Of a DNA stretch of 17,564 nucleotides, positions 1 through 12,003 are shown in pieces (positions within the stretch are counted from its first letter, which is position 1; each line of letters starts with the position of its first letter). Source of the stretch: Pigoraptor vietnamica (taxonomy: Eukaryota > Opisthokonta > Filasterea); assembly GCA_943704525.1 (NCBI GenBank), contig CALSCQ010002743.1:1-17564 (forward strand). Direction: 5' to 3'. The notes under the pieces were generated by a model. That model was given only the letters and a program-made list of their open reading frames with translations. It ran no database searches and had not been told where the DNA came from. Position numbers and translations under genes: made by a program.

Positions 1-4147
<4,147 letters not shown>

Positions 4148-4420
4148 TCCCTCCCTCCCACTGCGGAGCACCCGCGCACAGAGCACAGTCGCAGTTGAAG
4201 AGTGTCCTCAGTCGCGTGAAAACATGGGCAGTGAAGGCGGGAAAAAAGAGAATTGGGGGGTCTATGTTGGAGTAGAGCAGCCGAGCGGTAGAAGTGAAAT
4301 TGGCGCGCCGCAGCTCAAAAAAAATTTGGCGCCAACGATTTCGTCCGAGCTCTCGCCAATACCCTATTCGCTGTCTGGTCCAGACATTTGGTGTCCAGAC
4401 ATCAACTGCTTCCGAACAAT
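4148..4420 (-). promoter_or_regulatory. Candidate CHTF18 promoter with E2F-like, CCAAT and palindromic elements
   Basis: Upstream of the CHTF18 start are GGCGGGAAAAAA (4236-4247), TTGGCGCGCC (4300-4309) and the perfect palindrome-containing TTTGGCGCCAA (4325-4335). All three fit the E2F consensus TTTSSCGC. A CCAAT box is at 4356-4360. The palindrome TGTCTGGTCCAGACA is at 4372-4386, with a second GTCCAGACA half nearby at 4393-4401. E2F plus CCAAT architecture is typical of S-phase genes in animals and fits the role of CHTF18 in replication. No TATA box is evident. Binding is inferred from motif matches alone. Confidence 0.6.
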
Positions 4421-4666
4421 TGTTCTTGCAGCGCACGCACACCTGTTCAATTGTTACGCAATAGATCTCGGCCTTTGCTCGTGGTCCCAAGTGCAAAACA
4501 CATTGAAAGAATCGATCTTTAGTGGTGGGCGGACCTGTCCCACGCAATGGGCGACTTCAAAGAGTCGCAAAGGGGAGAACGCAAGCAGAGAAACGAAGGC
4601 GGAAAGAGAGCAAGCCGCACGCGCCGCAAAACGCACTGAAATGGAAGACGCAAAGACGCCGAAACC

Positions 4667-4735
4667 GCAAACGCAAACGCACGCAAACGCACGCAAACGC
4701 GCTACGCCAACGCGCAAACGCAACGCAGAAGGCTG
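4667..4735. repeat. GCAAAC-type short tandem repeat
   Basis: Several copies of GCAAACGCA and ACGCAAACGC run through this stretch, with imperfect units at both ends. It lies just downstream of the 3' end of the minus-strand gene that stops at 4796. Confidence 0.75.
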
Positions 4736-4737
4736 CT

Positions 4738-4762
4738 TCGTACAGCTGTACAAATGTACAAA
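4738..4762 (-). terminator. UGUA-rich element downstream of the 4796-6048 gene
   Basis: On the minus strand three TGTAC elements occur within about 25 bases, 30-60 bases after the stop codon of the upstream gene. One is part of the palindrome GTACAGCTGTAC. UGUA elements are the binding site of the CFIm polyadenylation factor in animals and also form the core of Pumilio sites. A canonical AATAAA is not present here, so the role is tentative. Confidence 0.3.
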
Positions 4763-4795
4763 GATCGGCCGCGCTCGCCGGCCCCTGGGCACCTC

Positions 4796-6048
4796 CTAAT
4801 GGCGACCGAGGGAGAGAAGGGCGGCCGCAGCGTTATGCTGCTCGTCGTCGTCCATCTCGAGCTTGCGCTTGCTGCGCATCGCGGCCTTCTCGAGGTCGTA
4901 CGTGGGCACGACGGGGACGACCTGGTGCTGGACGGGCGCCGGGCCGTGAGGGTGCTGGTAGACGGGCACGTGGGGGACGTACGTGAAGCTCCCCGTGCGC
5001 GGCGACTGGGGCGGAGGCGTCGGGAGGGGCGCCGGGTACATCCGGTAGTAGAAGAAGGAGGGCGGCGGCTGGACGCGGCCAAAGCGGCGCATGTCCTCTG
5101 CCTCAGAGTCCGAGCACTCGGCGCTGGACGAGCACGTCGAGGGGCGGCGGGGGGTCATCGCGGGGGACATCGGGACCGTCGGGCGGACAAAGACGTCGCA
5201 GGCGCTGCTGGGGCGCGAGTGGCGGGCGGGAGAGAGCGCGTCGCAGTCGATCTCGTCCTCGCCACGGAGCTTCTTGGAGCCCGTGGGGCGGCCCTTGATC
5301 GTGAAGGCGTTGCTGAGGACGACGCGCGTGTCGCCGCGCAGCTGGCACCAGGCGTAAGCGTCGGCGCGGTGGTGGCCCTTGCGGACGGACGACGTGCAGA
5401 AGCAGCGGAACCCGAGGTTGTCGAGCGTGGGGATGAAGCTGCATTGTGCAATACGGTAAGAGATGCGCAGAGCGAACTCTGTGACGATTTGTAGCACTGA
5501 CGACATATGCTCCACAATACACAGCATGCTAAACGCTCACACCAAACACACACCAAACACCGCACACGCAATGACACGAGCGAAAACACACGCTTCATAA
5601 AAACACAAGTCTCGCATGCACGCAACAAAACAACAACGCACCTGCCCTCGCGGAGCTTCTGGCCGCGGAACGACTTCTGGTTCTTCGGCTTGCCAATAAA
5701 CTTGAGCTCTCCGCAGCACTCCTCGTACTTGGTGCAGTTGGCCAGGCGGCGCACGTGGAGCTCGTACTCATCGACGTTCGCCACGTTGTTCTTGCGGACG
5801 AACGTGACGCGCCAGAGAGGGACGCCGCTCACGAGGGGCTCGTGCTCAGAGCGGCGGCGGCGCGCCTGGTGCTCGACCTGGGCCGTGCTGTCGGCGCCGT
5901 TGCGAATCGCCACAATCTCGAGGACGAGGCCGTCGCTAAAGGGGAAGTCCTGCGCGAATGCGACCTCGCCGAAGTTGCCGGCAATAATGGCGTTGTCCTC
6001 GCTGATGACCGTGATGAGAGGGGGGTTGTTGAAGACGAGGGGAGCCAT
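4796..6048 (-). CDS. Putative nuclear DNA-binding/transcription factor, two exons, family not assigned
   Basis: Exon 1 is 6048-5642 and exon 2 is 5438-4796. They are joined through a GTGCGT donor and a GCAG acceptor that split a serine codon, giving 349 residues. The N-terminal half (about 1-190) looks beta-rich and compact: LWRVTFVRKNNVANVDEYEL (79-98), a GELKFIGKPKNQKSFRG stretch (113-129), then LGFRCFCTSS (144-153) and VVLSNAFTIKGRPTGSKK (175-192). A basic cluster RRRR sits at 63-66. The C-terminal part is Ser/Pro/Tyr-rich (200-320), then a basic patch RSKRK (324-328, possible nuclear signal), an acidic DDDE, and a final hydrophobic AAAALLSL. This layout suits an Ig-fold type transcription factor such as the Rel, STAT-like or CudA groups, but I do not recognise the family with confidence. 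The start is the first in-frame ATG of a region that is coding-like from its first residue. The gene lies tail-to-head with CHTF18, 648 bp apart. Confidence 0.6.
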
Positions 6049-7130
6049 TTCTTTCGGTTGTTGCTTATGCTCGCGGTGGGTTTCCGGCTGTTGATCCTGG
6101 CGAATTTCTTGTCGCCCTTTTCGCCCCGACGAATGAAGAGCGAAGAAAGAAGAGAGGATGAGGCGATCGAGTTGGAGACTCGCAACGGCACTCGTCCTCA
6201 GGAGTGGCTCGCTTGCGGATGTCGCGTGCCGCTAAATCGAAACTTGATCCTGTGTGCGCGTTGTCCCGAGGATGGAAAGAGCGTGAGACACTGCGTGCGC
6301 ACTTCTCTCGCTCGCAGTGGATGTGTGTGGAAGGGGGAAAGTCCGAGAAGGTGGGAGGGAGTGCGCACACACTCCATGGGCACGCGAGGTTCGGCACATT
6401 CGCATAGTCACGCGCATCGCAAGGCAGTGCAGGGGCGGGCGCAACACAGTGGACCGCCTCCAACTCACCGTGACACACCCGACACCCACACAACGGGAGG
6501 CGCGAGGCGAATCGAAGGGCGAGAACTTGCGGTGGCTATTCGACGTGTCCCCTATTGTGGATAAACTCGATCGGCCGTGGGAAGCAGAGAAACGCTGAAG
6601 AAGGCCGGGGCGGAAGGCGATGCACACGCGCGCACTTTGACCGTCACAGTGTCCGCATGAGCAAATAGCCTTTTTCGAGAGAGAGAGAATGGAAAGCGCG
6701 TGTGAGTACGAAGCACATGGGGGAGTGCGTGGGGGGAGCGACAACGGTTTTGTGTGTGGAATTCTCGGCACGCTTCGATACGTGTCTTATCTCGCTTTCG
6801 GCAGAAGGGAGTCCCAACAATGCGCACCACACCACGCGCACACGCACCTTGCCTCTGTGAGCGTCACACGTCAAAACCGGGCCTTTTTTCTATTCGCTGC
6901 CGCCAACACGTGTTATATGAATGGGGGAGCCCACGGAAACGTCCACGAACAACGGCACAGACACAGTGCACACGCGCACCAAACCCTGCGTACGAACTGG
7001 GAATTGGTCCGAACCGTTACTGTGCGGGGAACGTACGAACGAATGTGTGTGCGTGTGTGCGCGTGTGAGTGTGTGCATGTGTGACGGTGGCAGCGGAGCA
7101 AAATCCCGCGCGTTGGATAAGCTTGAGTCA
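6049..7130. other. Intergenic stretch, upstream of the 4796-6048 gene
   Basis: I see no supported gene here on either strand. Open frames are low-complexity and lack consistent splice structure. The part next to 6048 should hold the promoter of the minus-strand gene. A GA-rich run lies near 6678-6690 and an imperfect TG tract at 7043-7084. Confidence 0.5.
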
Positions 7131-7775
7131 GATGACCTCCATAGTTAATCCATAGTGAACGCAGGTGGGGTGCTTTTTGGGGATGTCCATTTATTATGGA
7201 GATGTACTTGGAATGGGAGTGAGTAGTAGACTTTCTCGGGAGGTTGCATATGGGTTATGTTGTGCAGATATAATGAAGGAAGTTGGAACCACCCAAAGAA
7301 TGTAATTCGGAAATAGAACGAAAGTGGAAAAATTGAATAATTATTTTGCTTTATTTTTCAATACTTAGCCCATACTGTGGCGCATCGCATTCCGGGCGTG
7401 GTTCACGGGGGCATTGTCCGCCGTTCTCAGTGGCGCGATGAAACCCAAATTCACTATGGCAATTACATATGGGAAAAGTAATATCACAGGGATCCATCAG
7501 TATGTGGTCACTATGGAGAATGAATTTTTTAAAAATAACTATACCGTTTGCCATGGGAGTTCCTCCCAGTGCCCCCAATAGTGGAAACGAGAATAGTGAC
7601 AGGTCGTTGATAGATCGCTCACTATGGCTTCAGTATTGGGATGTCCCAGTCACTATGGCTTATCTATGGGGAACATTCACTATGCCGCAAGCCCAAATAA
7701 GGAATGACGTTGCACGCAACGCCCACGTGAATAGCCCGGATGTTGCGCCACCCGCCATCCCAATCACTATGAAAA
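7131..7775. mobile_element. AT-rich island with TCACTATG repeats and imperfect inverted copies, MITE-like
   Basis: The composition changes abruptly to AT-rich, with runs such as AATAATTATTTTGC. The motif CCATAGTTAATCCATAGTGA at 7139-7158 recurs in reverse orientation at 7650-7669, matching 18 of 20 positions. Direct copies of TCACTATG lie at 7451, 7508, 7619, 7650, 7677 and 7764, most followed by G. The words CCCAGTCACTATGG, CCCAAATTCACTATGG and CCCAATCACTATG suggest a longer shared unit. GGGATGTCC occurs at both ends. There is no credible transposase or other gene inside. Subterminal repeats with terminal inverted repeats are typical of non-autonomous DNA transposons. No convincing target-site duplication was found, so a regulatory repeat cluster remains possible. 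Confidence 0.45.
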
Positions 7776-8750
7776 TGTACCGCATTGAAGCTGCATTGCA
7801 GAAGACGTCATCCGGGGTGAGAAGGAAAACACACCGCACGCGCCGCAGAGAAAGTTCGACTACGCTTGCCCTTGACGTGTGCCTGCTCTTGGGCTCCCTT
7901 GCGCGTGTGCTTGCCATATTCGCGTCAGCAGAGAAAAGAGCTGCGAGAAGGGAGCCACACGGAGAAAAACGTCGCGCGCTCTGACACTGACGTCTGTGGG
8001 GAGGGCGTGTCCGTGGTGAAAATTTGCAAACATCGATTTTCGCTCTGCGCTTCTAACCGTGTCCGGCATTGCTGCGCACGTGCTCTTCCTTCTACCGAGA
8101 ATTGCGCACACCCCTTGTGTTGCCATGCGGCTATGCGCCCATTTAATTGAACCGAACCCCGTTTTTCCATGCTGTTCCGCGCGTGTTTTCTAATTGTTGC
8201 CGCAGAGTAGTGCGAATGGGCCTGTTTGCCAGTGTTAGTGGGAACGGAGTTCTTCAATGTCGCCCCTCAAGCCACGTGTGTCGTGTCGTTACGCGCAGCC
8301 ACGTGTGTTGCACTTTGCGTGTTTGCATTGCCGTCTGCGCTTAGTCGCTTCTTTCGACTCTCCCACGCAATCGTCTCACGTTGTGCCGTTCCCACGCTCT
8401 TGCGCTTTCCGCAATGGTATGCATTCGCGCTTGGCCTCGCTTCTCGATCGTGTTTGTCTCGTGTGCATACGCAGCGCTTTGCGTGGGACTTTGCGCTTCG
8501 ACGAACGTTAGGGTGCACGCTTCTGGATCCGCGGCTGTGGCCCATTCGCCGTTTGCCGATTGTTTGTGCGTTCCGTGAGCGAATAGACGCCGTTACCGTT
8601 GTACTTGCTGAACGCTCGCACGCTCTTTCCCACCCCCACGCCAGTTGCCTAATGCCTACACTGTGGTCTTGTTGCAGTGCGTGTGGGGATTGCCTCGCTT
8701 AAGTCGTGTAGTGTATATTTAATGAAGTCAGAAATCGCTCTAATGCCAAG
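7776..8750. other. Gene-poor intergenic stretch
   Basis: No coding region, RNA gene or clear repeat family could be supported. A plus-strand open frame at 8226-8702 is rich in Cys, Arg and Leu and lacks domain-like features. The word GCCACGTGTGT, containing an E-box core, occurs twice near 8271 and 8299. Confidence 0.5.
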
Positions 8751-8757
8751 GTCGTGC

Positions 8758-9775
8758 TCACTGGATCGCGGCCGCGAACTTCAGGTTGATCGCCAGCGTT
8801 GCCTTTGAGCGGCTGTTCAGGGAGGCGTCGCCATGGCCCGTCACTGTCGCACTTGCTTGCGGGCCGACGGCAGAGACGTGGACATCTGTGTGAGTCGAGC
8901 GAGCAGTCTGCGTCGACCACTCAACGGTATTACTGTAGACGAGCGGCGTCACCCCGTCGCCAATTTTGTCACTGTCGTAAAGAGCGTTGATGGCTTCGAC
9001 AATGGCGCGAAACGTGGGTGCAGGATTGCTCGCCTTCCAGCCGCGCCGACGCTTCCCGACACCGACGATACCGCTGCCGATCTGGGTGGTGTTTGAGTTC
9101 TGCGCGGTGCTCGCGTGCTTGGCACTTGCACCGACGGTCGCGATGGAGCCGGAAGGCTGACGCAGCTGAACCTCCCCCCTCTGGTTTTGCGCGGTCTGCG
9201 AGTTCACATCCTCCAGAATCGTAATTCTCATGGAGAGAAGCCCCGGCGCAGCTAAGAAGAGGCGCTCGATCTCGCTCTTCAGATCGGTCAGGTGTCAGGT
9301 TCGCTCGGCGCCAGGCGATCGTCAATGTAGACATCGTCGAGTCCGACAAACGCCTCACGGAAGAGAATGCCCGTCTGCACTCCAGGCGAAAACGCGCGCT
9401 TGGTCGTGTCGCCGGGCAGCGCCACGTACGCGGCATTGAGCTTGGCAGCGACGTGGTGCACGAATTGGTGCCTTGGCCCGATAATGCTGTCGATTGAAGA
9501 CGCGCTTGTACAGCGGCACAGTCACGACCTTTTCGTCTTCGAACGCGCTGACGTACGTCTCAAGGCAGTGCTTACATGCAAGGGTTTGCGTCCTGCTTGC
9601 GCCGGAAGGACGTATTTCGACGCGCGCTCGCCCTTCTCGTTGTAAAGCCGGACAGTAACTTCGAGTCCGCCGAGCCTCTTGAGAGTAACAGTTACGTCCG
9701 TGTAGTCGGGGTCGTTGAGGGAAGTCATCCTTTGCTGGATCGCGAAGACCTTCGCCGGCAACTGACCGAGTCATT
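8758..9775 (-). pseudogene. Frame-broken coding remnant of unknown family
   Basis: On the minus strand four consecutive blocks of protein-like sequence lie in shifting frames. The first (about 9767-9590) contains DYTDVTVTLKRLGGLEVTVR. The second (about 9590-9500) contains YVSAFEDEKVVTVPLYKRVF. The third (about 9500-9288) contains FREAFVGLDDVYIDDRLAP and ends at a TGA at 9290-9288. The last is open from 9294 and stops at 8758, with LTDLKSEIERLF near its start and a Gly/Ser/Thr/Ala-rich remainder. The blocks abut without room for introns of the size seen elsewhere here, so small indels in one former gene are the simplest explanation. Sequencing errors or two overlapping genes are alternatives. 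The last block alone could still encode up to about 178 residues, or 157 from its ATG at 9231. I recognise no family, and no neighbouring mobile gene explains it. Confidence 0.5.
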
Positions 9776-9785
9776 TTTTGGACGT

Positions 9786-10074
9786 CGTTAGTCGGGTGTT
9801 ATCAGGTGTCCAGACTGTCCTGATTTTGTTCGTAGATTTGTTCGTCGGTGACACTGCGTCGTCTACCTTCTACAGTATGAGGTCACCATCGGGAATGTAA
9901 AGGCGCAGCCTGGCATTTCATTGTGCATCGGTGCGCGAAGCCACTGTGCGCCTTACAAAACGCGAACAGCCCGGCGGCCGTGTGGGTGTCAGTACCCACC
10001 GCACTGCTCACTAAGATAGTCGATAGCGGGGCGAAATGCCAATAGCCGGGCCGTGCGACGCCGAACGCGCGCTC
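9786..10074. other. Spacer between frame-broken block and F-box gene
   Basis: This is about 290 bp without a supported gene. It should hold the 3' end of the F-box gene transcript. I see no clear polyadenylation signal. Confidence 0.4.
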
Positions 10075-11091
10075 CTATTCTCCCAACCACTGCTTCGCCG
10101 TCCAGACGCCCTCGTCCACTGCCGCACTCCGCACAAGCTCAAGGCCCCGCTGCTTGTCCAACGGGATTCCGTAGGCAACGTAGATGCAGCGACCGAACTC
10201 ATACATCGCCCCAAAGTGGCCCAACGCAGCCGCCCTCTCATACTGCGCTGCGGCAGCCACTTTGTCCGGCTTCGCGGCGAGGCCGTCGCGGAGGCAGGTT
10301 GCGAAAAAGTACATCCCCGTTGCGCAGCCGCCGTTTGCAGAATAGGCAAAGCGTGCGCGCGCCTCCTCGTCGTCGCGTCCGACGCCCATGGCATAAAAAA
10401 AGCAAAACCCCCTTTCAAACGCGCGCACGGGATCGTGCTCGTCGTTAGCACCGAGGAGATGCAACGCACCCGCGGAAGCGGCGTCTTCGTGATGGCCCGC
10501 AGCCTTGATATTGCCAGGTCCGCCCCATGTGAGATCGTAGAGCAGAAAGAGCGACAGGTGAGCTCGCGCCTTCTCCACCTCGGTCGCACTTTCGTCCGCG
10601 AGCGCCTGTTCGAAGAGGGTCCGCGCGCGCTTGAAATAAAACGGAGGAAAATGAAACGCCCTCATCGCGCACTCGAACGGGCGCAGCACGAGTTTTCCAG
10701 CTGGAATCCGCGCCTTCACGTCCTCCCGAAACGCAGCGTCCTCAAGGTGCTTGCGAGTGTACTGCGACGACAGGTAGTACAAGCGCTCGTGGCGAAGGAG
10801 GCGGAGGAAACGGCTGCACGTCTTGGCCAGCGCGGCCTTCTCGCCATTCGTCAGATGCGGCAGCACGTGGACGACAATCAACTCCGGTGGGAGCGTGTCG
10901 AGGTTTGGCAGCGTATCGAGCGAAAGCGAAAGCAACGCGGTCTCCGAGCGAGAGTCGCCCTTGCTGGGACGCGAGAAACACTGAGACCTCTGAGGAAACG
11001 AATTGATCGAACTCGACGATTTTGAGTCACCGGCGAGACTCGCTACACAGCCGGCGCTGTTACAACGCATGTGCGCACCTGCAGTACACAT
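10075..11091 (-). CDS. F-box protein with Sel1-like repeats (intronless)
   Basis: This is a single open frame of 338 codons without introns, unlike the other intact genes in the window. An F-box motif is visible at about 65-105 (LDTLPPELIVVHVLPHL, then CSRFLRLLRHERLY). F-boxes bind Skp1 in SCF ubiquitin ligases. The C-terminal half (about 155-330) shows Sel1-like helical repeats with the usual GHFGAMYEFGRCIYVAYGIP and AFERGFCFFYAMGVGRDDEE patterns. These are TPR-related and mediate protein contacts, so the protein is probably a substrate adaptor. Residues 1-60 are Ser-rich and likely disordered. Two ATGs, at 11091-11089 and 11070-11068, are possible starts. F-box/Sel1 proteins are numerous in amoebae and other protists. 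The gene is divergent from the protein kinase D gene across about 610 bp. Lack of introns could reflect retroposition or recent duplication. Confidence 0.85.
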   Translation of the reverse strand: MCTAGAHMRCNSAGCVASLAGDSKSSSSINSFPQRSQCFSRPSKGDSRSETALLSLSLDTLPNLDTLPPELIVVHVLPHLTNGEKAALAKTCSRFLRLLRHERLYYLSSQYTRKHLEDAAFREDVKARIPAGKLVLRPFECAMRAFHFPPFYFKRARTLFEQALADESATEVEKARAHLSLFLLYDLTWGGPGNIKAAGHHEDAASAGALHLLGANDEHDPVRAFERGFCFFYAMGVGRDDEEARARFAYSANGGCATGMYFFATCLRDGLAAKPDKVAAAAQYERAAALGHFGAMYEFGRCIYVAYGIPLDKQRGLELVRSAAVDEGVWTAKQWLGE

Positions 11092-11195
11092 TCAGTGGTC
11101 CTCTCGCAGCCCTCCGTCCTCTGTTACTGCCGACGACGGAGGGATGGCGTCGAAAAGCAGGGGTACTGAGGCCTGTCGAAAAGCACGGCGTAGTT

Positions 11196-11315
11196 GAGTA
11201 GGATTATCATCTGGGGTCAGGGTTAGAATGCTTGTGAGTAGGACTATCGCTTAGGGTGGGGGTTATAGTGTCTTTTGCGAGTAGGATTATCACTTAGGGT
11301 GAGGGTTAAATGCCT
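11196..11315. repeat. Triple tandem repeat with telomere-like TTAGGG words
   Basis: Three units begin with GAGTAGGAYTATC at 11196, 11236 and 11279, spaced 40 and 43 bp. Each ends in a G-rich stretch: GGGGTCAGGGTTAG, TTAGGGTGGGGGTTA and TTAGGGTGAGGGTTA. These resemble degenerate TTAGGG telomere repeats. They lie between the divergent F-box and kinase genes. Confidence 0.75.
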
Positions 11316-11425
11316 CCTCCTCACCCAATTGGCGTGTCCACCAAAATTGATTTAGAAAGCGTTGCCAAAGGTGAGAAAGAATTGTGCTATTTCAAATAAA
11401 CTGGCACGGACGACAACAGACGGAC

Positions 11426-11426
<1 letters not shown>

Positions 11427-11457
<31 letters not shown>
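11427..11457. repeat. (CA)n microsatellite upstream of protein kinase D
   Basis: This is a perfect CA run of about 31 bp in the 5' region of the plus-strand kinase gene. It is CA on the sense strand, unlike the intronic tracts of that gene. Confidence 0.95.
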
Positions 11458-11460
<3 letters not shown>

Positions 11461-11702
11461 GCGCACCAAAAGGTACGCACGCACTCTCACGCACACACCG
11501 CACTATTGCCCGCACTGCCTCTTCAAAACGGCGTACGGCTCTCATACGCGCACGTGCACTGTGTGTGTGTGCCTCTGAGTGTGCTCTCTTCTTTCGTCTC
11601 AATCGGCGACTCTTCGCGCAAGCGGCGCACCTTTAGTAGGGTCGCCCCGCCGGCCCCGCGGGGCGTCCAACGGCTGCAGCGGCGTGCAAACAGCGGCAAA
11701 AG

Positions 11703-11898
11703 ATGAAGGTCTATCTCAAGTTTGGCCCCACGGGCGAGTCTGTCGAGTGCAACCGAGGGACACTGGCGCAGTTTCTCTCGCTTGTGAAGGAGACGGTGCG
11801 TGCGCCGCGTCTGTTTGTGTGTGCATGTGTGCATGTGTGCGTCTGTGTGTGTGTGTGTGACCAATCACACGGACGTACAACGTGTGTGTGTGCGTGTG

Positions 11899-11930
<32 letters not shown>

Positions 11931-11963
11931 TATGTGCATGTGTTCTGACTGTATGCGCGCGCG

Positions 11964-12003
<40 letters not shown>

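Noticed and set aside
5755-6564. Plus-strand open frame of about 270 codons
   Set aside because: It is antisense to exon 1 of the 4796-6048 gene and continues into low-complexity intergenic sequence.
7131-7680. Target-site duplication around the inverted copies
   Set aside because: The bases next to 7139 and 7669 do not match, so the element edges are unproven.
7131-7775. CRISPR array
   Set aside because: The repeated TCACTATG words are too short, irregularly spaced and partly inverted, and the DNA is eukaryotic.
8226-8702. Plus-strand 158-codon open frame
   Set aside because: It is rich in Cys, Arg and Leu without domain pattern, splice context or supporting neighbours.
9530-9600. A very small intron explaining the first frame change in the 8758-9775 block
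   Set aside because: A GTAAGC to GTCAG pair would give an intron of about 28 bases, far shorter than any other intron in the window, and it would not explain the later breaks.
10036-11025. Plus-strand open frame of about 330 codons
   Set aside because: It is antisense to the F-box/Sel1 gene, whose strand has clear domain matches. This frame has none.
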